Notes: generated from the letters alone by a model not told the origin. A stretch of 64,000 bases of DNA from Pseudomonadota bacterium (GCA_020161575.1 JAIUNR010000007.1:62001-126000); one strand, 5' to 3'. Shown: positions 17,039 to 26,236, counted from the stretch's first letter. A program made the numbers and translations.

Positions 17039-17048
17039 TGGAGCGGTT

Positions 17049-17645
17049 ATGGCAGGCTTTCCCGAAATGATCACCTCGCTTGCGCGTGCCGGCTTTGCCG
17101 CGATCGCGTGCATGGCACCTGCGGCGTGCAGCCATGTGCCCGTCAGCTCGATGCTGACGCTTTCGCGCCTTGATCTCGCGACCACGGATCTCTCCCGGTT
17201 CCGCGCGGCGATCCGCGTGCCGGATAGTGTTGTTGCGCGCGGCACCCGCATGGTTGTCGAGATGGTTGTCGAGGGAAGGCCGCCGGAGAAAAACGATTTT
17301 GCCCTCGAAGCGCTCTCATCGCCCGAAGAGCTGGAGAAGCTTGCGGCCCATGGCAGGGCGGGGGAGCGTATCGCCGCCTATCGGCTGCCGGCCAGCGCAG
17401 TGGCGATGTTCGAGGATATGCGTCACCGGGTCGGCGTCGCGAAGGCGGAAAAGCGCAAGGGCTCGCTTTCCATCCGGCTCGAGCCGGATTTCTGCTATCG
17501 CGACACTTTGCCGCAGGGGAAGCTTCTCTTTTCTTCCTATCTCGCTGCCGCCGAGACGAAGGGCTATGTGCCGCTGCTTGTCGATTTCGATGCGTTTTCG
17601 CAGAAGGAATATGCCGAGAAGCTCAAGCTCATGCCAAAATGCTGA
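17049..17645 (+). CDS. Putative lipoprotein of unknown function
   Basis: A 198-residue protein that I do not recognise. The N terminus has a hydrophobic stretch (ARAGFAAIACMAPAAC) ending at Cys27 followed by Ser, resembling a weak lipobox, so it may be lipid-anchored. The mature part is soluble and mixed alpha/beta in character, with RFRAAIRVPDSVV and RLEPDFCYRDTLP as notable stretches. A GGAG lies six bases before the chosen ATG. It is divergent from the DUF2975 gene and shares its 72-base promoter gap. Confidence 0.65.
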   Translation: MAGFPEMITSLARAGFAAIACMAPAACSHVPVSSMLTLSRLDLATTDLSRFRAAIRVPDSVVARGTRMVVEMVVEGRPPEKNDFALEALSSPEELEKLAAHGRAGERIAAYRLPASAVAMFEDMRHRVGVAKAEKRKGSLSIRLEPDFCYRDTLPQGKLLFSSYLAAAETKGYVPLLVDFDAFSQKEYAEKLKLMPKC

Positions 17646-17651
17646 TTTTTC

Positions 17652-17996
17652 TCAGGGAAAGGGCGGCAGTTCCGCCTGCGCCTTGCGCGTGAGCCCGGCG
17701 CGGACAAGGCGATAGGAAGCCGCGAGACGCGCCTGCAATTCCGCCTCCGGCATCGTCCAGGGAATATTGATCCAGGAGGCGTGGAAATACGGCGCCTTGA
17801 CGCCGACGCCCATCTCGATCTGCATCCGGGCCGTTTCCACACTGTCGGTTTTTACGGAGACGCCGGAGAGGATCGTGCCCATCGAGGCGAACATCTTGCC
17901 GCCGACTTTCCATACATCATGCCCGCCACCCCAGGGATCGGAAAGTTCGGCACCCGGAAAGCTCCGGCAGATGGCATTGACGAGATCACGGCTCAT
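17652..17996 (-). CDS. MmcQ/YjbR family protein
   Basis: A 114-residue protein of the YjbR fold (CyaY-like). Typical stretches are FPGAELSDPWGGGHDVWKVGGKMFA at the N terminus and APYFHASWINIPW in the middle. Some members bind DNA, but the role of the family is not known. I start at the ATG of MSRDLVNAI (17996); an ATG six codons upstream (18014) is equally free of a ribosome site. It converges on the lipoprotein gene with only six bases between stops. Confidence 0.8.
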   Translation of the reverse strand: MSRDLVNAICRSFPGAELSDPWGGGHDVWKVGGKMFASMGTILSGVSVKTDSVETARMQIEMGVGVKAPYFHASWINIPWTMPEAELQARLAASYRLVRAGLTRKAQAELPPFP

Positions 17997-18287
17997 GGCG
18001 CGAGGGTATCGCATTGCGGGTTGGGGTAAAGTGCCGAAATCGGCGTCGGCAACATGTTCTCAGTAAAAATACGGGCTTTCGCTTGCTGTTTACCGCGTTT
18101 TTTGCTACGCGCGGCGAGTCTTCCGGCTTCATGGCCGAGGCAATGTCCCGATACCGCCGGTTCATCGCGCCGGCAGCCCGTAAAGGGCAGCATTTTCCAA
18201 ACACGGAGAATGGCTGGCGGTCAGGGGCAGTCATCAACCAGATATGTCGGCGCAAAGCCCTGAAAAAAGGGCGCTTTCGGAGTTTTA

Positions 18288-19979
18288 ATGGCCTCTAACC
18301 TCAACCCCAGCCGTGAAGATTTTGCGGCTCTGCTCGAACAATCCTTCCTCTCGGCTGATACCGCCGAAGGTTCCGTGATCACCGGCACGGTGGTCGGCAT
18401 CGAGAAGGATGTCGCCGTCATCGATATCGGCCTCAAGACCGAGGGCCGCGTCGCGCTGAAGGAATTCCAGGGTCCGAACAAGGATCAGGTTCTCAAGATC
18501 GGCGATAAGGTCGAGGTTTACCTCGAGCGCGTCGAGAACGCGCTGGGCGAGGCGGTGATCAGCCGCGACAAGGCCCGCCGCGAGGAAAGCTGGGTCAAGC
18601 TGGAGAAGGCGTACGAGGCCAAGGAAAAGGTCACCGGCACCATCTTCAATCAGGTCAAGGGTGGCTATACGGTCGATCTCGACGGTGCCGTGGCGTTCCT
18701 GCCGCGCAGCCAGGTCGATATCCGCCCGATCCGCGATGTCGGCCCGCTCATGGGCGTTCCGCAGCCGTTCGAGATTCTGAAGATGGATCGCCGCCGCGGC
18801 AACATCGTCGTCTCGCGCCGTACGGTTCTCGAAGAGACCCGCGCCGGCCAGCGTCAGGAACTGGTCTCGAATCTCGAGGAAGGCCAGATCATCGACGGCG
18901 TGGTCAAGAACATCACCGATTACGGTGCGTTCGTTGATCTCGGCGGCATCGATGGCCTGCTGCACGTGACCGATATCGCCTGGCGCCGCGTCAACCACCC
19001 GACCGAGGTGCTGACGGTTGGCCAGACCGTGAAGGTCAAGATCGTCAAGATCAACCAGGACACGCATCGCATCTCGCTTGGCATGAAGCAGCTCCAGGGC
19101 AACCCCTGGGAGGGCATCGAGGCCAAGTACCCGATCGAGGGCAAGTTCACCGGCCGCGTCACCAACATCACCGATTACGGCGCCTTCGTGGAGCTGGAGC
19201 CGGGGATCGAGGGTCTCATCCACGTCTCGGAAATGTCCTGGACGAAGAAGAACGTGCATCCCGGCAAGATCCTGTCGACCAGCCAGGAAGTCGAGGTTCA
19301 GGTTCTCGAGGTGGATCCGGTCAAGCGCCGCATCTCGCTTGGCCTCAAGCAGACCCTCAACAACCCGTGGGAAAACTTCATCGCCAACCACCCTGTCGGC
19401 TCGACCGTCGAGGGCGAGGTGAAGAACAAGACCGAATTCGGTCTCTTCATCGGCCTCGAAGGCGATGTGGACGGCATGGTCCACCTCTCGGATCTCGACT
19501 GGAACCGTCCGGGCGAGCAGGTGATCGACGAGTTCAAGAAGGGCGACATGGTGAAAGCCGTGGTGCTCGACGTGGACATCGAGAAGGAGCGCATCTCGCT
19601 CGGCATCAAGCAGGTTGGCTCGGATCCGTTCGCGGAAGCCGGCGACACGATCCGCAAGGGTGGCGTCGTGACCTGCGAAGTGCTGGAAGTGAAGGATGGC
19701 GGTCTTGAAGTGAAGATCGCCGGTTCCGACCTCACCACCTTCGTCAAGCGTGCTGAACTCGCCCGCGATCGCGGCGATCAGCGCCCCGACCGTTTCGCCG
19801 CCGGCGAGAAGTTCGATGCCCGCGTGATCCTGTTCGACAAGAAGGCACGCAAGATCCAGGTCTCGATCAAGGCGCTCGAAATGGCCGAGGAAAAGGAAGC
19901 GATGGCGCAGTATGGTTCGGCCGATTCCGGCGCGACCCTCGGCGACATCCTCGGCGCGGCGCTCAAGAAGGCGAAGTAA
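18288..19979 (+). CDS. rpsA: 30S ribosomal protein S1
   Basis: A 563-residue protein built from six S1-type OB repeats, visible as recurring ITDYGAFVDLGGIDGLLHVTD, ITDYGAFVELEPGIEGLIHVS and KTEFGLFIGLEGDVDGMVHLS blocks, each followed by RISLG(L/M)KQ. S1 binds mRNA leaders on the 30S subunit and supports initiation on structured messages. GGAG sits six bases upstream of the ATG. The length matches E. coli S1 (557 residues). A strong terminator follows at 20033. Here it stands as a single-gene unit rather than directly behind cmk. Confidence 0.97.
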   Translation: MASNLNPSREDFAALLEQSFLSADTAEGSVITGTVVGIEKDVAVIDIGLKTEGRVALKEFQGPNKDQVLKIGDKVEVYLERVENALGEAVISRDKARREESWVKLEKAYEAKEKVTGTIFNQVKGGYTVDLDGAVAFLPRSQVDIRPIRDVGPLMGVPQPFEILKMDRRRGNIVVSRRTVLEETRAGQRQELVSNLEEGQIIDGVVKNITDYGAFVDLGGIDGLLHVTDIAWRRVNHPTEVLTVGQTVKVKIVKINQDTHRISLGMKQLQGNPWEGIEAKYPIEGKFTGRVTNITDYGAFVELEPGIEGLIHVSEMSWTKKNVHPGKILSTSQEVEVQVLEVDPVKRRISLGLKQTLNNPWENFIANHPVGSTVEGEVKNKTEFGLFIGLEGDVDGMVHLSDLDWNRPGEQVIDEFKKGDMVKAVVLDVDIEKERISLGIKQVGSDPFAEAGDTIRKGGVVTCEVLEVKDGGLEVKIAGSDLTTFVKRAELARDRGDQRPDRFAAGEKFDARVILFDKKARKIQVSIKALEMAEEKEAMAQYGSADSGATLGDILGAALKKAK

Positions 19980-20032
19980 GGGCGGCTTTTTAGCCTTGTG
20001 GTCGGGGAAGCTCGGCCACCCACGAATTCATG

Positions 20033-20061
20033 AAACCGGCGGATCGTTCCGCCGGTTTTTT
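20033..20061 (+). terminator. Rho-independent terminator of rpsA
   Basis: An 11-base perfect stem (AAACCGGCGGA 20033-20043 with TCCGCCGGTTT 20048-20058) around TCGT, followed by more T. It lies 54 bases after the rpsA stop. Confidence 0.9.
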
Positions 20062-20113
20062 GCTGACAGAACCTGTCAGGGGGGCTCTGCTTGGATGTAC
20101 TCTGGAGAGCAAC

Positions 20114-20569
20114 ATGGGTGAAGCAGACATCATGCCTGCGTTTCAGGACGCACGGGTTGCCGCGCTTTTCGCGGGCTATTCCCCGCTCATGCGCCGGCGG
20201 CTTGAGGATTTGCGCTGCCTGATTTTCGAAACGGCTGCTGCTGTCGAGGCGGTCGGGCCGATCGAGGAGACCCTGAAATGGGGCGATCCATCCTATCTCA
20301 CCGCGCAAACCAATGCCGGATCGATCATCCGCATCAACGCACATCGCAGGTCCGGGACGTGTTACGCGGCCTATTTCCACTGCCAGACCAATCTCGTCGA
20401 GACGTTCCGCGCCACCTTCGGCGAGGCGCTGACTTTCGAGGGCAACCGCGCAATCCTCTTCGATGTGGCCGAGGAAATTCCGAAAGACCTGCTTGCCCTG
20501 TGTTTCCGGGCCGCGCTGACCTATCGGCTGTCAAAACGCTCGATCAGCACGCGTATTCTCTGTGGCTGA
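20114..20569 (+). CDS. DUF1801 domain-containing protein
   Basis: A 151-residue soluble protein with the YdhG/YjbR-like layout of DUF1801: LRCLIFETAAAV, then EETLKWGDPSYLT, then INAHRRSGTCYAAYFHCQTNLV. The family is widespread and without a firm function. GGAGAG precedes the ATG at 20114 by five bases. It lies between the rpsA terminator and polA, 49 bases upstream of the polA start, and may be co-transcribed with polA. Confidence 0.78.
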   Translation: MGEADIMPAFQDARVAALFAGYSPLMRRRLEDLRCLIFETAAAVEAVGPIEETLKWGDPSYLTAQTNAGSIIRINAHRRSGTCYAAYFHCQTNLVETFRATFGEALTFEGNRAILFDVAEEIPKDLLALCFRAALTYRLSKRSISTRILCG

Positions 20570-20618
20570 GCGCGGTTCCGGGCTGACGGCTCGGCGCTCT
20601 CGGCCTATAAATCCTTGC

Positions 20619-23585
20619 ATGAGCACCCAATTGCCCCCGAAGAAGCCCGCCCCCGGCGATCACGTCATCCTCGTCGATGGCTCCTCCTTCGTCTTTCGCG
20701 CCTATTTCCAGTCGATCCGCCAGGATCAGCGCTACAATTACCGTTCAGACAGGCTGCCGACGGGCGCGGTGCGCATCTTCGCGACCAAGCTCCTGCAATT
20801 CATCCGCGAGGGGGCGAGGGGCAAGAAGGCGACACATCTCGCGATGATCTTCGACAAGAGTGAGGACAGTTTCCGCAAGGCGCTCTACCCGGCCTATAAG
20901 GCTAACCGCTCCGATCCACCGGACGATCTCATTCCGCAGTTTCCGCTGATGCGCGCCGTGGTGCGTGCCTTCGGTTACGAACCGGTGGAGATGACGAAAT
21001 ACGAGGCGGATGACCTCATCGCCACCTATGCACGTCAGGCTGTGGAGGCGGGCGCCGAGGTCACCATTGTCTCGGCGGACAAGGACCTGATGCAGCTCAT
21101 CGAGCCGGGCGTGGTGATGTATGACCCTGCCTCGGGCGAGCGTGAAGAGCGCCTGATCGGTGAGGCCGAGGTGCGCGATTATTTCGGCGTCGGCCCGGAA
21201 AGGGTGGTCGATGTGCAATCGCTCGCCGGGGATTCGACCGATAACGTTCCCGGTGCGCCGGGCATCGGCGTCAAGACCGCCGCACAGCTCATCGAGGAAT
21301 ACGGGGATCTTGAAACCCTGCTCGCCCGCGCGGGCGAGATCAAGCAACCGAAGCGTCGCGAGGTGCTGACCACCCTGGAGAATGTCGAGAAGATCCTGAT
21401 CTCGAAAAAACTCGTCACGCTGGTGCGCGATGTGCCGGTGGAATCGCCGCTCGAAGCGCTGGTCGCGCATTCTCCGCAGGCGGAGCGCGCCGTTGCCTTC
21501 CTCAAAGCGATGGAATTCACGACGCTCACGAAACGTGTCGCGGAGCTTTACGGCGTCGATTACGACAAGGTGTCGCCCGATCCCGCCTATGCAAAGGGCG
21601 CTTCCGGTGCGCTGATGCAGGGTGAGGGTGCTCTGAAGCAGGCTGGAGAAGGTGCGCAGGCGGAAACCGCCTCGGAACCTGCTGTCGCCGGCTCGGCTGC
21701 GCTCACCGCTGCGCGCCTCGCGGCCTTGCGCGCGCTGCCGGTGAAATTCGAGGCTTACGAAACCATCCGCACCCTGGCGGATCTCGCGCGCTGGATCGCC
21801 GATGCACGCGAAAAAGGCGTCGTCGCCTTCGATACCGAGACCAATTCGCTCGATGCCCAACAGGCGGATCTTGTCGGGCTCTCGCTTTCAACCGCGCCGG
21901 GGAATGGCTGCTATGTGCCGCTCCAGCATCGCGCGGGGGAGGGGTTGTTCGATTCCGGCCTCGTCGAGGGGCAGATCCCGCTGCGCGATGCGCTCGCGGC
22001 GATCAAGCCGCTGCTGGAGGACGATTCGGTTCTCAAGATCGGCCAGAACATCAAGTTCGACCTCAACGTGATGCGTCGGCACGGGGTCGATATCCACCCC
22101 ATCGACGATACGATGCTGATTTCCTATGTGCTCGATGCCGGCATGCATGGGCACGGCATGGATGAGCTTTCGTCGCTTCATCTCCACCACAAGCCGATTC
22201 CGTTCTCGGAAGTCGCGGGCAAGGGAAAGGCGGGCGTCACCTTCGACAAGGTGGAGATCGACAAGGCCTCGGCCTATGCCGCCGAGGATGCCGATGTCAC
22301 CTTGCGGCTCTGGCAGGCGCTGAAGCCGCGCCTTGTCGAAGAGGGCATGACGAATGTTTACGAGACACTCGAACGTGGCATGCCAGATTGCCTCGCGCGG
22401 ATGGAAGCGCGCGGCATCGCGATCGACCGGCAGATCCTCTCGCGCCTTTCTGGTGAGTTCGCGCAAGGTATGGCGCGGCTTGAGGCGGAAATCCATCAAC
22501 TCGCCGGGGAGAGTTTCAATCTCGGCTCTCCCAAGCAATTGGGTGATCTTCTGTTTGGAAAAATGGGCTTGCCCGGCGGCAAGAAGACACCAACCGGCGC
22601 CTGGGCCACCGGCGCTGATGTGCTCGAAGATCTCGCTGCGCAGGGGCACGAACTCCCCGCCCGCCTGCTCGACTGGCGGCAGATGCAGAAGCTGAAATCG
22701 ACCTACACCGACGCGCTTCCCTCCTACGTGAACCCGAAGACCGGCCGGGTGCATACCTCCTTCTCGCTGGCCTCCACGACCACCGGGCGGCTGGCCTCGA
22801 CGGAGCCGAATATCCAGAACATTCCCGTGCGCAACGAGATGGGGCGCAAGATCCGCACCGCCTTCGTCGCGGAGCCGGGGCGGCTGCTGATCTCGGCGGA
22901 TTACAGCCAGATCGAATTGCGCATTCTCGCGCATGTCGCGGAAATCCCGCAGCTTCGCAAGGCGTTCGAGGAGGGCGTGGATATCCACGCGATGACCGCG
23001 AGCGAGATGTTCAACGTGCCGCTCTCGGAGATGACCAGCGAGATCCGCCGCCGCGCCAAGGCGATCAATTTCGGCATCATCTACGGTATTTCGGCCTTCG
23101 GGCTTGCGAACCAGCTTTCCATTCCGCGTGAGGAGGCCGGCGCCTACATCAAGAAGTATTTCGAGCGCTTCCCCGGCATCAAGGATTACATGGAGGCCAT
23201 GAAGGCAAAGGTGCGCGCGGATGGCTATGTCGAGACCATTTTCGGGCGCAAATGCCATTTTCCGGGCATTCAATCGAAGAACCCTTCCGAGCGCGCCTTT
23301 GTCGAGCGCGCGGCGATCAATGCGCCCATTCAGGGCTCGGCGGCGGACATCATCCGACGCGCCATGATGCGGATGGATCACGCGCTGGCGGCGGCGAATT
23401 CACCCGCCGAGATGCTGCTTCAGGTGCATGACGAACTGGTGTTCGAAGTGCCGGAAGCGGCGGCGGAGGCAGCCATTCCGGTCATCACCAAGGTGATGGA
23501 GCACGCGCCGGCACCGCTGATGCAGCTCAGGGTGCCGCTCAAGGTCGATGCCCGCGCGGCGAGGAACTGGGACGAGGCGCATTGA
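20619..23585 (+). CDS. polA: DNA polymerase I
   Basis: A 988-residue polymerase with all three domains. The N-terminal 5'-nuclease domain has LVDGSSFVFRAYF, KYEADDLIATYA and SLAGDSTDNVPGAPGIGVKTA. The 3'-5' proofreading domain is intact with FDTETNSLD, QNIKFDLNVM and AAEDADVTLRLW. The polymerase domain has ISADYSQIELRILAH, KAINFGIIYGIS and LLQVHDELVFEVP. It fills gaps during repair and removes Okazaki primers. I start at 20619 because MSTQLPPKKP leads directly into the conserved domain. Confidence 0.96.
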   Translation: MSTQLPPKKPAPGDHVILVDGSSFVFRAYFQSIRQDQRYNYRSDRLPTGAVRIFATKLLQFIREGARGKKATHLAMIFDKSEDSFRKALYPAYKANRSDPPDDLIPQFPLMRAVVRAFGYEPVEMTKYEADDLIATYARQAVEAGAEVTIVSADKDLMQLIEPGVVMYDPASGEREERLIGEAEVRDYFGVGPERVVDVQSLAGDSTDNVPGAPGIGVKTAAQLIEEYGDLETLLARAGEIKQPKRREVLTTLENVEKILISKKLVTLVRDVPVESPLEALVAHSPQAERAVAFLKAMEFTTLTKRVAELYGVDYDKVSPDPAYAKGASGALMQGEGALKQAGEGAQAETASEPAVAGSAALTAARLAALRALPVKFEAYETIRTLADLARWIADAREKGVVAFDTETNSLDAQQADLVGLSLSTAPGNGCYVPLQHRAGEGLFDSGLVEGQIPLRDALAAIKPLLEDDSVLKIGQNIKFDLNVMRRHGVDIHPIDDTMLISYVLDAGMHGHGMDELSSLHLHHKPIPFSEVAGKGKAGVTFDKVEIDKASAYAAEDADVTLRLWQALKPRLVEEGMTNVYETLERGMPDCLARMEARGIAIDRQILSRLSGEFAQGMARLEAEIHQLAGESFNLGSPKQLGDLLFGKMGLPGGKKTPTGAWATGADVLEDLAAQGHELPARLLDWRQMQKLKSTYTDALPSYVNPKTGRVHTSFSLASTTTGRLASTEPNIQNIPVRNEMGRKIRTAFVAEPGRLLISADYSQIELRILAHVAEIPQLRKAFEEGVDIHAMTASEMFNVPLSEMTSEIRRRAKAINFGIIYGISAFGLANQLSIPREEAGAYIKKYFERFPGIKDYMEAMKAKVRADGYVETIFGRKCHFPGIQSKNPSERAFVERAAINAPIQGSAADIIRRAMMRMDHALAAANSPAEMLLQVHDELVFEVPEAAAEAAIPVITKVMEHAPAPLMQLRVPLKVDARAARNWDEAH

Positions 23586-23594
23586 GGCTCGGAG

Positions 23595-23673
23595 CGTCAT
23601 TGCGAGCGTAGCGAAGCAATCCATTCTTACTTGGATTGCCGCGTCGGTGCCAAGGCACCTCCTCGCAATGACG
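23595..23673. repeat. Palindromic intergenic repeat, copy A
   Basis: Perfect 12-base inverted ends (CGTCATTGCGAG and CTCGCAATGACG) enclose an inner inverted repeat around GCAATCCA / TGGATTGC. A related copy lies at 55031-55116. Similar CATTGCGAG elements are, from memory, common in alphaproteobacterial genomes. Confidence 0.8.
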
Positions 23674-23702
23674 GCCTTCCACGGGAGCAGGAAAGACACC
23701 AT

Positions 23703-23800
23703 CCGTCATGCCCGCCCTTGGGGCGGGTATCCATGACTTCGTGTTACGTGGCGCGGCGCTTTGAAGTCGTGGATGGCCGAGCCAAGCCCGACCATGACGG
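23703..23800. repeat. Second palindromic repeat family
   Basis: Ends CCGTCATG / CATGACGG, an inner near-perfect inverted repeat (ATCCATGACTTC against GAAGTCGTGGAT) and a local CCCGCC/GGCGGG hairpin give a nested palindrome. It lies 30 bases from repeat copy A, in the gap between polA and the amidotransferase gene. Only one copy was found in this window. Confidence 0.65.
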
Positions 23801-23825
23801 GGAGGCGTGACTTCAGTTGCAGTCC

Positions 23826-24605
23826 TCACCCACACTCGGGCCTGAAATCCACCACCTTCGGCGTCTTGCCCTTTTCCGCCACCAGCACCGAGCCTTGCGG
23901 AATGGCGTTCCAGCTCTCGCGGATTTCGTCGTAAGGCTCGGAGACGACGTGGAGGCCGTTTGAATCCTCCCGCCAGTAGAGCGTCGGCGCCTTTTCGTCG
24001 CAGGCCCAGCGGAAGGCCCACAATGTCTCGCCATTGGTGAAGGCGGCGGCGAAGCGCAAAGCCTCGGTGATGCCGGCGGTTTTCGTCATGGCCCGGATAT
24101 CGGAGAGCACGGAATGCAGTGCTTTCGCTGCATCCTCCTTTGCGCCCCGCGCCATCGCGGCGAGGAAAATCGCCTCGCTGTCGGTCGTCCCGCCGCGCGC
24201 GGCGTAGTATTCATCGGGCAACATCGCCTCGATCTGGCGGCGCACCTGCGCATATCCGCCGATTTGCCCGTTATGCATGAAAAGGCAGTTGCCCGACGTG
24301 AAAGGATGGCAATTGGCGCGGGCCGTCGCCGTGCCGGTGGAGGCGCGGACATGCGCGAAGAACAGCTTCGAGCGCACCTGCGCGCAGATCGAGAGCAGGT
24401 TCTCGTCGGACCATGCCGGGCGCAGATCGCGGTAGATGCCGGGCTCCTCCCGTTCGCCATACCAGCCGAGGCCGAATCCGTCGCCGTTGGTGACGGTTTT
24501 CGCCTCGTGCGCGTGAAGTGATTGCCGGATCAGCGAATGGCAGGGCGTGCAGACCACGTCCTCAAGCAGGACCGGATCGCCGTGATAGGCGAGGAAGCGG
24601 CACAT
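23826..24605 (-). CDS. Class II glutamine amidotransferase (YafJ-like)
   Basis: A 259-residue Ntn-type amidotransferase. Cys2 (MCRFLAYHG) is the expected nucleophile once the initiator Met is removed, and VTNGDGFGLGWYG, FFAHVRAST, NCHPFTSGNCLFMHNGQI and GTTDSEAIF match the glutaminase fold. It lacks the synthase domain of larger amidotransferases, so it may act alone or transfer ammonia to an unknown partner; EgtC-type ergothioneine enzymes are relatives. It diverges from the antiporter gene. Confidence 0.85.
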   Translation of the reverse strand: MCRFLAYHGDPVLLEDVVCTPCHSLIRQSLHAHEAKTVTNGDGFGLGWYGEREEPGIYRDLRPAWSDENLLSICAQVRSKLFFAHVRASTGTATARANCHPFTSGNCLFMHNGQIGGYAQVRRQIEAMLPDEYYAARGGTTDSEAIFLAAMARGAKEDAAKALHSVLSDIRAMTKTAGITEALRFAAAFTNGETLWAFRWACDEKAPTLYWREDSNGLHVVSEPYDEIRESWNAIPQGSVLVAEKGKTPKVVDFRPECG

Positions 24606-24790
24606 CGGATGAAATCTCCGGTTATCGTATGATAGGCAGCATGAAATTCTCTGTTTGAGACTAAATCAAGAAAATGAACCCGAGGTGAAAAGGAAAATGT
24701 CGTTTGCGCGGGCAGCGGGAGAAGCAAATTTGCCTTCCGGGAAACCGGATGGCATGCTTCCCGCGATCAAAAGACGATATTGGGGTGAAT

Positions 24791-26197
24791 ATGCGACGGC
24801 TTCTTCTTGCGACCTTGACGACATTGATGACGGTGCCGGCTTTTGCCGCCGAGGGGCTCGACGGCAAAGGGCTGTCCCCGCTTTGGGCGCTGCCCTTCGC
24901 GGGGCTTCTGCTCTGCATCGCTACAGGTCCGATCCTGTTCCATCGCACCTGGGAACATCATTACGGCAAGATCGCGGCGATGTGGGCGGCCCTGGTTATC
25001 GTCCCTCTCGTCGCAATGAAGGGTCCGGGTGTCGCCGTCGAGGCCGTGTTGCATACATTGCTGCTGGAATACATGAGCTTCATCATCCTGCTTTTCGCGC
25101 TGTTCACAGTTGCGGGCGGTATTCTGCTCATGGGCAACCTGCGCGGCACGCCGGCGGTGAATACCGGACTTCTGGCCATCGGGACGGTTCTGGCGAGCAT
25201 CGTGGGGACGACCGGCGCCTCGATGATCCTCATCCGGCCGATCATCCGCGCGAATGACGATCGCACCACGAATGTGCATGTGGTGGTCTTCTTCATTTTC
25301 CTCGTTTCGAATATCGGCGGTTCGTTGACGCCGCTCGGCGATCCGCCGCTCTTCCTCGGCTTCCTGCGCGGGGTCGATTTCTTCTGGACGACGACGCATC
25401 TTTTCCCGGAAACGCTGTTCCTGGTGTTCTCGCTCCTCGCGCTGTTCTATGTCTGGGATACGATCGTGCATAAGCGCGAGGACAGCCTGCCGCACCCGAA
25501 AGACCCGACGCCGGACCGGAATCTCAAGCTCTACGGCAAGGCCAATATTCTCCTGCTCGGCGCGATCATCGTGGCGATCCTTGTCTCGGCCTCATGGAAG
25601 CCGGGGATCACTGTCAAATTCCCCGGCGGGGAACTCGAACTCCAGAACATCCTGCGCGATGCGGTGCTGGTGATCATCGCGCTTGTCTCGCTCAAGATCA
25701 CGCCCGGCCCGGTGCGCGCCGGCAACGAGTTCAACTGGGGACCGATCCTGGAGGTCGCCAAGCTGTTCGCTGGCATCTTCCTGTGCATGATCCCGGTTCT
25801 GGCGATGCTCAAGGCCGGCAAGGACGGCCTATTCGGGCCGCTCGTCGCGCTGGTCACCAACGCGGATGGTTCGCCCAACAACGCCGCCTATTTCTGGTTG
25901 ACGGGTATCCTGTCGTCTTTCCTCGACAACGCGCCGACCTATCTCGTCTTCTTCGAGCTGGCGGGGGGCGATCCCAAGCTGCTGATGGGCAAGCTCGCCC
26001 TGACCCTGGCGGCGATTTCCGGCGGCGCGGTGTTCATGGGCGCGAACAGCTATATCGGCAACGCGCCGAATTTCATGGTCTACGCGATCGCCAAGGACAT
26101 GAAGGTGAAGATGCCGAGCTTCTTCGGCTACATGATCTGGAGCGGTGGTATTCTCCTGCCGCTTTTCGTGGTGATGACCTTTATCTTCTTCCGGTAA
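24791..26197 (+). CDS. NhaD-type sodium:proton antiporter
   Basis: A 468-residue polytopic protein of the ion-transporter (ArsB/NhaD/CitT) superfamily with about 12 hydrophobic segments and a cleavable-looking N terminus (MRRLLLATLTTLMTVPAFAAEG). Diagnostic stretches are VSNIGGSLTPLGDPPLFLGFLRGVDFFW and SSFLDNAPTYLVFFELAGGD, which carry the polar residues expected in the ion path. GGGGTG lies just before the ATG at 24791. It converges with glcF. Sodium extrusion is the likely role; the ion is inferred. Confidence 0.85.
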   Translation: MRRLLLATLTTLMTVPAFAAEGLDGKGLSPLWALPFAGLLLCIATGPILFHRTWEHHYGKIAAMWAALVIVPLVAMKGPGVAVEAVLHTLLLEYMSFIILLFALFTVAGGILLMGNLRGTPAVNTGLLAIGTVLASIVGTTGASMILIRPIIRANDDRTTNVHVVVFFIFLVSNIGGSLTPLGDPPLFLGFLRGVDFFWTTTHLFPETLFLVFSLLALFYVWDTIVHKREDSLPHPKDPTPDRNLKLYGKANILLLGAIIVAILVSASWKPGITVKFPGGELELQNILRDAVLVIIALVSLKITPGPVRAGNEFNWGPILEVAKLFAGIFLCMIPVLAMLKAGKDGLFGPLVALVTNADGSPNNAAYFWLTGILSSFLDNAPTYLVFFELAGGDPKLLMGKLALTLAAISGGAVFMGANSYIGNAPNFMVYAIAKDMKVKMPSFFGYMIWSGGILLPLFVVMTFIFFR

Positions 26198-26210
26198 GTG
26201 GTGTAGCCGG

Positions 26211-26236
26211 GCTGGGCGGGCTAGTTCCCGCCCAGC
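26211..26236. terminator. Convergent-gene hairpin containing the glcF stop codon
   Basis: A perfect ten-base stem (GCTGGGCGGG 26211-26220 with CCCGCCCAGC 26227-26236) has loop CTAGTT, and the CTA in that loop is the glcF stop codon on the minus strand. It probably ends transcripts from both the antiporter and glcF. Confidence 0.55.
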
